64,000 nucleotides of DNA from VRUE01 sp963817905. Lineage in GTDB: Bacteria > Actinomycetota > Thermoleophilia > Solirubrobacterales > 70-9. Below, piece after piece: positions 38,466-46,783 of the stretch (its first letter is position 1; the number at the start of each line of letters is the position of its first letter). A program made the position numbers and the translations under genes. The stretch lies in the NCBI GenBank assembly GCA_963817905.1, contig CAWFPS010000002.1, positions 558,001 to 622,000 on the forward strand. Reading direction: 5' to 3'. Under the pieces are notes generated by a model that had not been told where the DNA came from, searched no databases, and saw nothing but the letters and a program-made list of their open reading frames with translations.

Positions 38466-39976
38466 CGTATCCCTCGCTGGCGCTTGTGATTCTCGATGGC
38501 TGGGGGCTGGCCGAGCCGGGCCCCGGGAATGCGATCTCGCTCGCCGACACTCCGGTCTTCGACCGTCTCTGGGAGCGCTTCCCCCACACCCAGCTCTCCG
38601 CCCAGGGCCGCGACGTCGGCCTTCCCGAGGGGCAGATGGGCAACTCCGAGGTCGGCCACCTCAACCTCGGCGCGGGCGCCATCGTCAAGCAGGACCTGGC
38701 CCGGATCGACGACGCGATCGCCGACGGCAGCTTCTTCGACAACGAGGCGCTGCTCGCCGCCTGCGAGCGCGCCCGCAACAGCCCGCGTGGCCGGCTGCAC
38801 CTGCTCGGCCTCGTCTCCGACGGCGGCGTGCACTCCGGCTGGGAGCACATCGAGGCGACGATCGAGCTTGCCTCCCAGGAGGGCGTTCCCGACGTCGTCT
38901 TCCACGCCTTCACCGATGGCCGCGACACCCTGCCCCACGGCGGCAAGGGCTACCTGCACGAGCTGGAGCGCTGGTTGCGCCAGGCCGGCCGCGTCGCCAC
39001 GGTCAGCGGCCGTTATTTCGCCATGGACCGCGACACCCGCTGGGAGCGGGTCAAGCTCGCCTACGACGCGATCGTCCACGCCGAGGGGCTGCGCGCCGCG
39101 AGCGCCGAGGAGGCGATCGCGGCCTCATACGAGCGCGAGGAGACCGACGAGTTCGTCAAGCCGACCGTGGTCGGGGATTACGACGGCGTCGCCGAGGGCG
39201 ACGTCGGCTTCTTCGTCAACTTCCGTCCCGACCGGGCGCGGGAGATGACCCGCGCCCTGGCCGAGCCGGACTTCGAAGAGTTCGCCCGCGCCGGGGGCCC
39301 CGTCCTCGACCTGACCACGATGACCGTTTACCGCAAGGGCTGGCCCTACCCGGTCGCCTTCCCGGAAGCACGGCCGGAGACGACTCTGGCCGAGACGATC
39401 TCCGCCGCCGGCGGCGGCCAGCTGCACATCGCCGAGACCGAGAAGTACGCCCATGTCACCTACTTCTTCAACGGTGGCCGCGAGCAGGAGTGGGAGGGGG
39501 AGGAGCGCCGCCTGGTCGACTCGCCGCGCGATGTGCCCACCTACGACCACAAGCCTGAGATGAGCGCCCGTGCCGCCGCGGACACGTTCACCGGCCACTG
39601 GCGCGAGGGCGAGTACCGCTTCGGGATCGTCAACTTCGCCAATCCCGACATGGTCGGCCATACCGGCGTGATCCCCGCCGCGGTGGCGGCGGTCGAGGAG
39701 GTCGACGGCTGCCTCGGCGACGTAGTCGAGGCCGTCACGGCCAAGGGCGGCGCCTGCATCGTCACCGCCGATCACGGCAACTGCGACCATATGCTCGAGC
39801 CCGATGGCTCGCCCAACACGGCGCACTCGCTCAACCCGGTGCCGCTGATCGTCACCGCGGAGGGAGTGACGCTGCGCGACCACGGCATCTTGGCCGACGT
39901 GGCCCCCACCGCCCTCGAGCTGCTCGGCATCGCGCAGCCGGCCCCGATGACCGGACGGTCCCTGATCGCCGAGTGA
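38462..39976 (+). CDS. gpmI: 2,3-bisphosphoglycerate-independent phosphoglycerate mutase
   Basis: 504 residues, GTG start. YPSLALVILDGWGLAEPGPGNAISLADTPVFD, the catalytic serine region GQMGNSEVGHLNLGAG, LVSDGGVHSGWEHIE, HAFTDGRDTLPHGG and the metal sites NFANPDMVGHTGVIPAAV and IVTADHGNCDHMLEPDGSPNTAHSLNPVPLI are all present. Mn-dependent member of the alkaline phosphatase superfamily. Its stop is the start of the next palindrome. Confidence 0.98.
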   Translation: MTYPSLALVILDGWGLAEPGPGNAISLADTPVFDRLWERFPHTQLSAQGRDVGLPEGQMGNSEVGHLNLGAGAIVKQDLARIDDAIADGSFFDNEALLAACERARNSPRGRLHLLGLVSDGGVHSGWEHIEATIELASQEGVPDVVFHAFTDGRDTLPHGGKGYLHELERWLRQAGRVATVSGRYFAMDRDTRWERVKLAYDAIVHAEGLRAASAEEAIAASYEREETDEFVKPTVVGDYDGVAEGDVGFFVNFRPDRAREMTRALAEPDFEEFARAGGPVLDLTTMTVYRKGWPYPVAFPEARPETTLAETISAAGGGQLHIAETEKYAHVTYFFNGGREQEWEGEERRLVDSPRDVPTYDHKPEMSARAAADTFTGHWREGEYRFGIVNFANPDMVGHTGVIPAAVAAVEEVDGCLGDVVEAVTAKGGACIVTADHGNCDHMLEPDGSPNTAHSLNPVPLIVTAEGVTLRDHGILADVAPTALELLGIAQPAPMTGRSLIAE

Positions 39977-40010
39977 ACGGTTGACCCACCCATAGGGTGG
40001 TCAACCGTTC
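39975..40010 (+). repeat. Palindromic element between gpmI and tgt (subfamily D)
   Basis: Arms GAACGGTTGACC (39975-) and GGTCAACCGTTC (-40010), one bulged base, centre CACCCATAGGGT. Two bases of the gpmI stop codon belong to the left arm. Related to 17966-18009 and 25405-25450. Confidence 0.83.
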
Positions 40011-40021
40011 AGCGAGCAGCC

Positions 40022-41227
40022 ATGCGCGTCGAGGCAGACAGACTTAGGTTCGAGATCGGGGCGCGGGACGGGGCCGCGCGGACCGGCGTGCTGCACACGC
40101 CGCACGGGCCGGTGAAGACGCCGGCCTTCATCCCGCTGGCGACGAAGGGCACGGTGCGCGGCCTGGAATCGCACGAGGTGGCCGAGCTCGGCTACGAGAT
40201 GGTGCTCGGCAACACGTATCACCTGTTCGTCTCGCCCGGGCCCGACCGGATCGCGGCAGCCGGCGGCCTGCACGGGTTCATGGGCTGGGATCGCGCCCTG
40301 ATCACCGACTCCGGCGGGTTCCAGGTCTTCTCGCTGGCCCACGGGGGGGTCGCCAACGAGGTGAAGGGCAGCGGGCGGCCGGGAGGGGCGCATGGCTCGG
40401 TGGTCTCGATCGAGGAGGAGGGAGTGCAGTTCCGCTCCTACCGCGACGGGACCGAGCTGTTCATCTCGCCGGAGGTCTCGATGCAGGTGCAGGCGGCGCT
40501 CGGCTCCGACATCGCCCTGGTCTTCGACGAGTGCACGCCCTTTCACGCCGACCGCGACTACACCGCCCGCTCGACCGAGCGAACCCACCGCTGGCTCGAT
40601 CGCTGCCTCGCCTGGCACGGTGAGAACGGGCCGCACCGCCAGGCGGTGTTCGGGATCGTCCAGGGCGGTGTCTATGAGGACCTGCGCCGCGAGTCGGCCG
40701 AGGCCGTCTCGGCCGCCGGGGTCGACGGACTCGCGATCGGCGGCACCCTCGGCCGCGACAAGTCCGAGATGCGCGAGGTGCTGGCGATGACCGCGCCGCT
40801 GCTGCCGGCCGCGGCGCCCAAGCACCTGCTCGGCATCGGCGAGGTCGACGACCTGCTCGCCGGCATCGCCCTCGGCCTCGACGTCTTCGACTGCGCCGTC
40901 CCCACCCGCCTCGCCCGTCACGGCGTCGCCCTCGTCCCCGATCCTGACCACCGCTTCCGCCTCGACCTGCGCAAAGCGGGGCACGAAGGCGACCGCAACC
41001 CGATCGCCGACGGCTGTCCCTGCACCGCCTGCCAGCACCACGACCGCGACTACATCAGCTACCTCTCCCGCGCCGAGGAGCTGACCGCCGTCCGCCTCCT
41101 CTGCCTCCACAACCTCACCTACCTGCAGGAGCTGATGAAGCACGCGAGAGCGGCGATCGGCTCTGAAAGCTTCATCGGCTATTCGGCCGCGGTCATGGAC
41201 GGAACTGCGCCCTGGGCGGTTGGTTGA
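40022..41227 (+). CDS. tgt: tRNA-guanine transglycosylase (queuine family)
   Basis: 401 residues. LEFxIGARDGAARTGVLHTPHGPVKTPAFIPLATKGTVRGL, catalytic aspartates in LITDSGGFQVFSLA and DIALVFDECTPF, AVFGIVQGGVYEDLR, GLAIGGTLG, and zinc ligands in GCPCTACQHHDRDYI with a following His are present. It exchanges guanine for a queuosine precursor at tRNA position 34. The stop codon overlaps the long palindrome that follows. Confidence 0.96.
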   Translation: MRVEADRLRFEIGARDGAARTGVLHTPHGPVKTPAFIPLATKGTVRGLESHEVAELGYEMVLGNTYHLFVSPGPDRIAAAGGLHGFMGWDRALITDSGGFQVFSLAHGGVANEVKGSGRPGGAHGSVVSIEEEGVQFRSYRDGTELFISPEVSMQVQAALGSDIALVFDECTPFHADRDYTARSTERTHRWLDRCLAWHGENGPHRQAVFGIVQGGVYEDLRRESAEAVSAAGVDGLAIGGTLGRDKSEMREVLAMTAPLLPAAAPKHLLGIGEVDDLLAGIALGLDVFDCAVPTRLARHGVALVPDPDHRFRLDLRKAGHEGDRNPIADGCPCTACQHHDRDYISYLSRAEELTAVRLLCLHNLTYLQELMKHARAAIGSESFIGYSAAVMDGTAPWAVG

Positions 41228-41338
41228 GGAGATCGGGCACCCCTCCGAACGGCTTGTACTTTTTCGCTATATCCCTCAGGGCGACAGCTATCGCCGCCCC
41301 TCGAAAAAGTTGAGTGAGGTGGGGTGCCCGATCTCCTC
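41226..41338 (+). repeat. Long palindromic element, subfamily E (copy 2)
   Basis: 113-nt inverted repeat. Outer arms GAGGAGATCGGGCACCCC (41226-41243) and its complement (41321-41338) are perfect. Inside, CGGCTTGTACTTTTTCG on the left and CGAAAAAGTTGAG on the right are the same core sequences as in the element at 1473, with left and right swapped. A further small hairpin GGCGA-CAGCTA-TCGCC lies at the tip. It starts in the tgt stop codon and ends 10 nt before the convergent kinase stop. Confidence 0.85.
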
Positions 41339-41347
41339 TTCGAACGG

Positions 41348-42574
41348 CTATTCCTGGTTCTTCTTGACCAGGTCCTTGAATTCTTCTACGACCTTTTCGA
41401 CAGTGTCGCCCGCCACTTCGGTCGCCTTGACGCCGGTCGCCTTGTCGGTCGTGTAGATCACCGCGGCGGCCACGGCGGCGGCGATCAGGACCAGCGCGAG
41501 CAGGACCGTGACGAACCGCGCGAAGCGCGAGAAGGCGCTGCGCTTCTGCTGGGGCTGGACCGGGGGAGGCGCGACCGGCGGCGCCGGAGCCGCGCGCGGG
41601 ATCGGGCGCCGGGTCGGCGACGGCTGGGCCGGGCGGTACTCGGTCTGGGCGGTGCGGTCGACGCGGGTTGCCGCGGTCTCGCTGCCGAGCACGTTGGTCG
41701 CCGCCGTGCCCTCGCTTTCGGGCAGGGTGACGTCCTCGCCTTCGAGGCCCAGGTGCAGGCCGCCGGCCAGCTCGCTGGCGCTGGCGTAGCGCCGCGACGG
41801 GTCGCCCTCCAGGGCCCGCAGCACGGCGGCGCCGAGCGTCTCCGGCACCTCGTCGTTGTAGGTGCTGGGCGGCAGCGGCTTCTCGTTTTGCTGGCGCACC
41901 GCCAGCTCGGCCAGGCTCGAGCCCTCATAGGGCAGGCGCCCGGTGAGGAACTGGTAGAGGACGACGCCGAGCGCGTAGACGTCGGTGGCGGGGGTCGCCT
42001 CCTCGCCGCGGACCTGCTCGGGCGAGAGGTAGGCGGCGGTCCCGACCACCGAGCCGACCTGGGTGATCCGCGTCTGTTCGACCGCGCGGGCGATGCCGAA
42101 GTCGGTCAGCTTGACCGTCATCTCGCCGCCGCCGACCGGGCCGCCGACGACCATCAGGTTGCCCGGCTTGACGTCGCGGTGGATGATCCCGCGCCGGTGC
42201 GCATAGTCGAGCCCGGCGCAGGCCTGGGCGCCGATCTCGGCCGCCGTCTCGGCGTCGGGCGGTCCCTGCTTTTGCAGGATCTGCGCCCCCGAGCGTCCCT
42301 GCACGTACTCCATGACGATGTAGTGGCGCCCGTCGTCGATCCCGGTGTCGTAGACCTGGACGATGTTGGGGTGGATCAGCTTCGCCACCGCCAGTGCCTC
42401 GCGGCGGAAGCGGGCGACGAAGCGCTCGTCGTCGGAGAGGTGCTCGGCGAGGATCTTGACCGCGACCGTGCGCTCGAGGATCAGGTCGGTCGCCTGGTGC
42501 ACGCTCGACATCCCGCCCGAGCCCAGTTTCTCGCCGATCTCATAGCGGCCGGAGAGGGTTCCGCTGGCCATCAT
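41348..42574 (-). CDS. Membrane Ser/Thr protein kinase
   Basis: 408 residues. Hanks-type kinase domain 1-275: P-loop LGSGGMSSVHQA, VAVKILAEHL lysine, catalytic IIHRDVKPGNLMV, DFGIARAVEQTRITQVGSVVGTAAYLSPEQ activation loop. A Pro-rich juxtamembrane region (PAPPVAPPPVQPQQ) and one membrane helix (FVTVLLALVLIAAAVAAAVIYT) follow, then only about 35 external residues. There are no PASTA repeats, so it is not the classical PknB. The start overlaps the stop of the upstream lipoprotein gene (ATGA). Confidence 0.92.
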   Translation of the reverse strand: MMASGTLSGRYEIGEKLGSGGMSSVHQATDLILERTVAVKILAEHLSDDERFVARFRREALAVAKLIHPNIVQVYDTGIDDGRHYIVMEYVQGRSGAQILQKQGPPDAETAAEIGAQACAGLDYAHRRGIIHRDVKPGNLMVVGGPVGGGEMTVKLTDFGIARAVEQTRITQVGSVVGTAAYLSPEQVRGEEATPATDVYALGVVLYQFLTGRLPYEGSSLAELAVRQQNEKPLPPSTYNDEVPETLGAAVLRALEGDPSRRYASASELAGGLHLGLEGEDVTLPESEGTAATNVLGSETAATRVDRTAQTEYRPAQPSPTRRPIPRAAPAPPVAPPPVQPQQKRSAFSRFARFVTVLLALVLIAAAVAAAVIYTTDKATGVKATEVAGDTVEKVVEEFKDLVKKNQE

Positions 42575-43173
42575 TCACCGCCCGTTTCCGCCGGCGCACC
42601 GGGACTGACTCCGCCGGGCGCCCCGGTGCCGCCGCCTTCGCTCGGGGCCGGTGTGGTCGTCGCCGGTTCTTCGCTCGTCGTTTCGGGGGGAGCCGCTTCT
42701 TTCTGTTCGGCCTTTTCTTCTTCCCGTTCGTGGCCGGCTTCTTCCTTTTCAAGTTCCTTTTCGGCCTTCTTTTCCTGGCCGGACGGCGCGGTCCGTTCGG
42801 TGGTCGCTTCGGTCGCCGGCGCAACCGTTTCGGTGCTCGTTTCCTCGCATTCGGCGACGACTTCGCCCAGCCGGGCCACGCCCCGGCGCAGCGCTTCCTC
42901 GAGCTTGGGGTCGACGTCTTCGAGCGCTTCGACCTGCTCGCTCACTTCCGCCACCGCGTCTTCGGCGCCGATGCATTCGCCTTCCTCGGCGTAGCTCTGC
43001 ACGTGGTCGAGGTTTTCGGTGATTTCGGCAGCGGTGTTGCCGGGCAGCAGGTTGGCGTCGCTGCCGCCACAGGAGACGAGCGCGAGCGCGGCGGCGATGC
43101 CGAGGGCGAGGCTGAGCGCGGATAGGGCGAGTTGACGCACCGTTGCGAGTCTAGAGAACGGCTCTAAGCGCAT
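42571..43173 (-). CDS. Lipoprotein with glutamate-rich C-terminus
   Basis: 200 residues. Lipobox ALALVSCGGSDA. Residues 40-110 form a helical domain (EITENLDHVQSYAEEGECIGAEDAVAEVSEQVEALEDVD...), followed by a low-complexity Lys/Glu then Pro/Thr/Gly-rich tail. Two cysteines in the helical region could form a disulfide. Coupled to the downstream kinase by ATGA, so it may be the external sensor or ligand-binding partner of that kinase; this is inference from gene order. Confidence 0.75.
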   Translation of the reverse strand: MRLEPFSRLATVRQLALSALSLALGIAAALALVSCGGSDANLLPGNTAAEITENLDHVQSYAEEGECIGAEDAVAEVSEQVEALEDVDPKLEEALRRGVARLGEVVAECEETSTETVAPATEATTERTAPSGQEKKAEKELEKEEAGHEREEEKAEQKEAAPPETTSEEPATTTPAPSEGGGTGAPGGVSPGAPAETGGE

Positions 43174-43193
43174 ATTTTGCCTGCATTTATGCG

Positions 43194-43934
43194 TCACTGG
43201 CCGGTGTAGAGGCGGTCGGCGAGGCGGCTCGGCAGCCCGGCGGCGCGGATCGGCGCGGCGGCGCGCTCGACGTCGTAGGCGACGCGGTGGAAGCGGGCCG
43301 TATCGGCCTCGGTGTCCAGCTCCAGCCAGGCCGCCCGCGGGTCGCCGTCGCGCGGCTGCCCGACGCTGCCGGGATTGACCAGCCACTCGCCGCGGCCGAG
43401 GTCGAGCAGGGCGCCGTCGCTCGCCTGGGCGCCGCGGGTCTCGCCGCCGTCCGCGGCATCGGGCCGGTTGAAGAAGAGGGCGACATGTGAGTGGCCGATC
43501 AGGCCGATGCGCGCCGGGCTGGCGTCCATGCCCTGGTCCGCCTGCTCGCCGGAGAGCACGTACTCCCAGACCGGGTCGCGGGGCGAGGCGTGCGAGAGGC
43601 CGATGCCGCGGCGCTCGCCGCTGGGCTCGAGCTCGCGCAGGAACTCCAGGGTGCTCTCGCCGACATGGGCGCGCGTCCACTCGACCGCGGCCGCGGCCGC
43701 CTCGGAGAAGGCGGAGATGTTGAGCGAGCCGAGCACGGCCAGGTCGTGGTTGCCGACCAGGCAGGCCGCGCAGCGCTCCCGCACCAGCTCGGTGCAGGCA
43801 TCGGGCTCGACCCCGTATCCGACCACGTCGCCCAGGCACCAGACCTCGTCGACCCCGGCCGCCTCGGTCGCTTCGAGAACCGCTTCGAGCGCCGGCAGGT
43901 TGGCGTGGATATCGGTGATCGCCGCGGCGCGCAA
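43194..43934 (-). CDS. Metallophosphoesterase
   Basis: 246 residues from the TTG at 43934. AAITDIHANLPALEAVL, VWCLGDVVGYG, CLVGNHDLAVL, GLIGHSHVALFF and LVNPGSVGQPRDGDPRAAWLEL are the five metal-ligand motifs of calcineurin-like phosphoesterases of the YfcE/diadenosine-phosphatase type. The TTG was chosen because TACCCT on the minus strand (43948-43943) is 8 nt upstream; an ATG at 43991 would add 19 unconserved residues across the argS promoter. Confidence 0.9.
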   Translation of the reverse strand: MRAAAITDIHANLPALEAVLEATEAAGVDEVWCLGDVVGYGVEPDACTELVRERCAACLVGNHDLAVLGSLNISAFSEAAAAAVEWTRAHVGESTLEFLRELEPSGERRGIGLSHASPRDPVWEYVLSGEQADQGMDASPARIGLIGHSHVALFFNRPDAADGGETRGAQASDGALLDLGRGEWLVNPGSVGQPRDGDPRAAWLELDTEADTARFHRVAYDVERAAAPIRAAGLPSRLADRLYTGQ

Positions 43935-43942
43935 GGCCGTCC

Positions 43943-43974
43943 AGGGTACTTCGGCGCCCGTCCCTCCATACGAT
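43943..43974. promoter_or_regulatory. Divergent promoter between metallophosphoesterase and argS
   Basis: Minus-strand TACCCT (43948-43943) and plus-strand TACGAT (43969-43974), each 8-10 nt before its start codon. Two face-to-back leaderless transcripts are predicted. Confidence 0.45.
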
Positions 43975-43984
43975 GCGGCCGACG

Positions 43985-45625
43985 ATGGCAACGGCCGACC
44001 CGATAGCCGCGCTGCACTCCGCCGTGGAAGAGGCGACGCGCTCGATGCGCAACGGCGAGCCGACCGGGCCGGAGCCGAGCCTGGAGCGCCCGCCCAAGCC
44101 GGAGCTGGGCGACTACAGCTCCAACGCGGCGATGCTGCTTGCCGCGCCGCTGGGTGAAAACCCGCGCGACGTCGCCGCCCGGCTGGCCGAGCGGCTCTCC
44201 GCTCAGCTGGGGGAGGGGACGGTCGAGCGGATCGAGGTCGCCGGCCCGGGCTTCGTCAACCTCTTCCTCGCCGACGAGTGGTACCGGGGGGCGATTCGCA
44301 GCCTCGGCGCCGCCGAGCGACTCGGCCCGCCGCCGACCTCCTCGCCGGAGCGCGTCCTGGTCGAGTTCGTCTCCGCCAACCCGACCGGGCCGCTGCACGT
44401 AGGCGGCGGTCGCCACGCCGCCTACGGCGACTCGCTCGTCCGCATCCTCGAGGCGGCCGGCAACGAGCCCCAGCGGGAGTTCTACGTCAACGACGCGGGC
44501 GGCCAGGTCGACCGCTTCGCCGCCTCGATCGCGGCGCGGATGCGGGGCGAGGAGCCACCCGAGGACGGCTACAACGGCGAGTACGTGATCGAGATCGGCG
44601 AGCGCCTCGCCGGCGAGGGGGTCGAGGCCGACGAACTCGAGCGGCTCGGCAGCCGTGGGGTCGAGCTGATGCTCGAGAACGTGCGGGCGACGCTGGAGCG
44701 CTTCGGCGTCGAGTTCGACACCTGGTTCTCCGAGCGCGACCTCTACAGCCGCGGCGAGGTCGACTCGGCCCTCGCCCAGCTCGACGAACACGGCCACACC
44801 TACCGCAGCGAAGACGCCCTCTGGCTGCGCACCACGACCTTCGGCGACGACAAGGACCGGGTCCTGATTCGCGCCAACGGCGAACCGACCTACCTCGCCG
44901 CCGACGTCGCCTACCACTGGGACAAGCTGGAGCGCGGCTTCGAGCGGCTGATCGACATCCTCGGCGCCGACCACCACGGCTACGTCGCCCGGCTGCGAGC
45001 GGCGATCGGCGGGCTCGGCGGCGACCCGCAGCGCTTCGAGGCGCTGATCATGCGCCTCGTCCACATCATGGAAAGCGGCGAGCGGGCGCAGATGTCGAAG
45101 CGCAGCGGTGACTTCGTCGGCCTCGACGAGCTGCTCGACGAGATCGGCGTCGACGCGACCCGCTGGTTCATGCTCTGGCGCAGTCACGACACCGAAGTCG
45201 ACCTCGACCTCGACCTGGCGCGGCGCCAGTCCAACGACAACCCGGTCTACTACGTCCAGTACGCCCACGCCCGCATCGCCAGCATCCTGCGCAAAGCCGG
45301 GCAGGAGCCCGAGTCGGTCGCCGGCGGTGCCGGCGCCGAGACGCCGGGTACGCCGCTCGAGCCGACCGAGCAGGCGCTGATCAAGCGCCTGCTCGAGTTT
45401 CCCGACGAGGTGCGCGAGGCGGCGGCGCGGCGGGCCCCGCACCGGATCTGCACCTACGCAACGGCCGTCGCCGCCGATTTCCACGGCTTCTACCGCGATT
45501 GCCAGGTGCTGGGCGCCGAGGGCGAGGGTGTCGAGCGCTCGCGTCTGGCACTCTCGCTGCTGACGATGCGGACGATCTCCGGCGCACTCGGCCTGCTCGG
45601 CATCTCCGCCCCGGAGCGGATGTGA
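43985..45625 (+). CDS. argS: Arginyl-tRNA synthetase
   Basis: 546 residues. N-terminal additional domain with ELGDYSSNAAMLLAAPLGENPRDVA, HIGH-type motif SANPTGPLHVGGGRHAAYGDSLVRIL, NDAGGQVDRFA, then ADVAYHWDKLERGFERLIDILGADHHGYV and the KMSKS-type MSKRSGDFVGLDELLDEIG, ending in the ALL-rich anticodon-binding domain. Charges tRNA-Arg. Its stop overlaps the next gene by one base. Confidence 0.97.
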   Translation: MATADPIAALHSAVEEATRSMRNGEPTGPEPSLERPPKPELGDYSSNAAMLLAAPLGENPRDVAARLAERLSAQLGEGTVERIEVAGPGFVNLFLADEWYRGAIRSLGAAERLGPPPTSSPERVLVEFVSANPTGPLHVGGGRHAAYGDSLVRILEAAGNEPQREFYVNDAGGQVDRFAASIAARMRGEEPPEDGYNGEYVIEIGERLAGEGVEADELERLGSRGVELMLENVRATLERFGVEFDTWFSERDLYSRGEVDSALAQLDEHGHTYRSEDALWLRTTTFGDDKDRVLIRANGEPTYLAADVAYHWDKLERGFERLIDILGADHHGYVARLRAAIGGLGGDPQRFEALIMRLVHIMESGERAQMSKRSGDFVGLDELLDEIGVDATRWFMLWRSHDTEVDLDLDLARRQSNDNPVYYVQYAHARIASILRKAGQEPESVAGGAGAETPGTPLEPTEQALIKRLLEFPDEVREAAARRAPHRICTYATAVAADFHGFYRDCQVLGAEGEGVERSRLALSLLTMRTISGALGLLGISAPERM

Positions 45626-46260
45626 TGCTGGGCCGCCGCAACAAGCAGCAGGTGCTGGCCGAGGTCCCGGCGCCCAAGTCCCCCTCGGCCCGCCCGGGGG
45701 CGCTGGGCCGCGAGCAGCTGCAGGCCTACGCAGGCCTTGCCGCGAGGCTGGCCGGATCGGGGTCGGCGTTCCTGACCGGGCCGGCGAAGTCGCAGGCCGC
45801 TCTCGGCCTGGCGGCCGCGGCCACCGCGGAAGGCCGCCGGGTCGCCCTGCTCGAGTGCGACCTCGCCTTTCCGGTCCTCGCCCAGAGCCTCGGCCTGTCC
45901 GAGACCCCGGGCCTGCACGAGTACCTCAGCGGCGACGCCGAGGCCGGCGAGATCCTGCAGCCGCTGGTCCTCGCCGGGCCCGCCTCGGGACGGGCGAGGG
46001 AGCCGCTCACCTGCGTCGTCGCCGGGGAGGCGGAGCCCAAGCCGGTGTCGCTGCTCGATTCCGAGCGCTGCGACCACGCGATCGAGCGCCTGCGCCGCGC
46101 CTACGACCTGCTGGTCATCGACGGGCCGGGCCTGGGGGAAGACCGGGACTCGCTGCGCGCCCTCGCCGAACACGCGGCCGTGACCCTCGCCTGCGGCGAG
46201 CGCCGCGAGATCCCGAAGCGGCTGCCGGTCAACGTGGCCGGCCTGGTCCTCGTCGGCTAG
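45625..46260 (+). CDS. ParA/CpsD-like protein with altered P-loop
   Basis: 211 residues. AFLTGPAKSQAALGLAAAATAEGRRVALLECDLAFPVLAQSLGLSETPGLHEYLSGD follows the pattern of the BY-kinase/CpsD and MinD/ParA ATPases (GEGKST...GRRVLLIDADLRRP...LGL...GLSDYL), and YDLLVIDGPGLGEDRDSL is the Walker B region. The Walker A loop has A instead of G before the KS (GPAKS), so nucleotide binding may be altered or lost. A basic N-terminus (MLGRRNKQQ) precedes it. Convergent with ccmH; the two stops overlap. Confidence 0.7.
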   Translation: MLGRRNKQQVLAEVPAPKSPSARPGALGREQLQAYAGLAARLAGSGSAFLTGPAKSQAALGLAAAATAEGRRVALLECDLAFPVLAQSLGLSETPGLHEYLSGDAEAGEILQPLVLAGPASGRAREPLTCVVAGEAEPKPVSLLDSERCDHAIERLRRAYDLLVIDGPGLGEDRDSLRALAEHAAVTLACGERREIPKRLPVNVAGLVLVG

Positions 46261-46724
46261 AGGTCGTAGCGGGCGAGGTCGGCGTCGAGCCGCTCGGCGT
46301 CCTCGCCCTCGGGAGCCGCCGTCCCGCCCCCACCCGGTGGGCCGTCTCCCTTGCCGCCGCGCCGCCAGCGGGCGACGCTGAAGGCGAGTGCCACGGCCGC
46401 GATCGCGATCGCCAGCACCGGGACCAGGTAGGCGGTGAGGTCGAAGCCGGTGGCCTCGGGGAGGGCGAGCACCGCCGGCCCGTACTGGGCGACGAGCGCA
46501 TCCTTGATCTCGGCCTTGGTCTTTCCCTCGGCGACGAGCCGGGCGACGTAGGCCTTCTCGCGCCGCCCCTGCGGCGAGTCGGAGAGCTCGAGCAGGGTGC
46601 CGCAGATCGGGCACATCACTTCGTCTTCGATGTCGTGGACGGTCGTCTGCGGCGCTGCAGATGACCCCGGCGTCCAAACCGCGGCAAGCAGGCCGAGCGC
46701 GAGCACCACTCGCATCGAGGTCAT
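46257..46724 (-). CDS. ccmH: Cytochrome c maturation protein CcmH
   Basis: 155 residues. Signal segment, then VHDIEDEVMCPICGTLLELSDSPQGRREKAYVARLVAEGKTKAEIKDALVAQYGPAVLALPEATGFDL, the CcmH/CycL three-helix domain with its redox CxxC, here CPIC. One membrane helix (LTAYLVPVLAIAIAAVALAFSVA) and a charged tail follow. Reduces apocytochrome cysteines for heme attachment. Start ATG (46724) overlaps the end of the junction mini-frame after resA. Confidence 0.9.
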   Translation of the reverse strand: MTSMRVVLALGLLAAVWTPGSSAAPQTTVHDIEDEVMCPICGTLLELSDSPQGRREKAYVARLVAEGKTKAEIKDALVAQYGPAVLALPEATGFDLTAYLVPVLAIAIAAVALAFSVARWRRGGKGDGPPGGGGTAAPEGEDAERLDADLARYDL

Positions 46725-46783
46725 CGTCCGCTCCGCTGTGCCTTTTCGGCGAATAGCGCGGCAAAAGAACAGGCGAAGCTCAT
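46721..46783 (-). CDS. Junction mini-ORF between resA and ccmH (20 codons)
   Basis: ATG overlaps the resA stop (ATGA) and its stop overlaps the ccmH start (ATGA). The peptide reads MSFACSFAALFAEKAQRSGR, similar in frame and opening to those at 34076 and 38400. Formed across a subfamily B palindrome. Probably a relay; coding value uncertain. Confidence 0.4.
   Translation of the reverse strand: MSFACSFAALFAEKAQRSGR
46731..46779 (-). repeat. Palindromic element, subfamily B (copy 2)
   Basis: Plus-strand left arm CTCCGCTGTGCCTTTTC and right arm ending CAAAAGAACAGGCGAAGC, centre GGCGAATAGCGCGG. Imperfect pairing, matches 10925-10971. It begins immediately after the resA stop. Confidence 0.75.

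Noticed and set aside
41226..41338. Long palindrome as an insertion sequence end or MITE with transposase
   Set aside because: No transposase frame or clear target duplication was found next to it; kept only as a repeat.
41348..42574. Kinase considered as PknB with PASTA domains
   Set aside because: Only about 35 residues follow the membrane helix; PASTA repeats are absent.
43165..43195. AGCGCATA...TATGCGT-like repeat upstream of the lipoprotein gene
   Set aside because: Only about 6 nt pair and the core differs; too weak to list.
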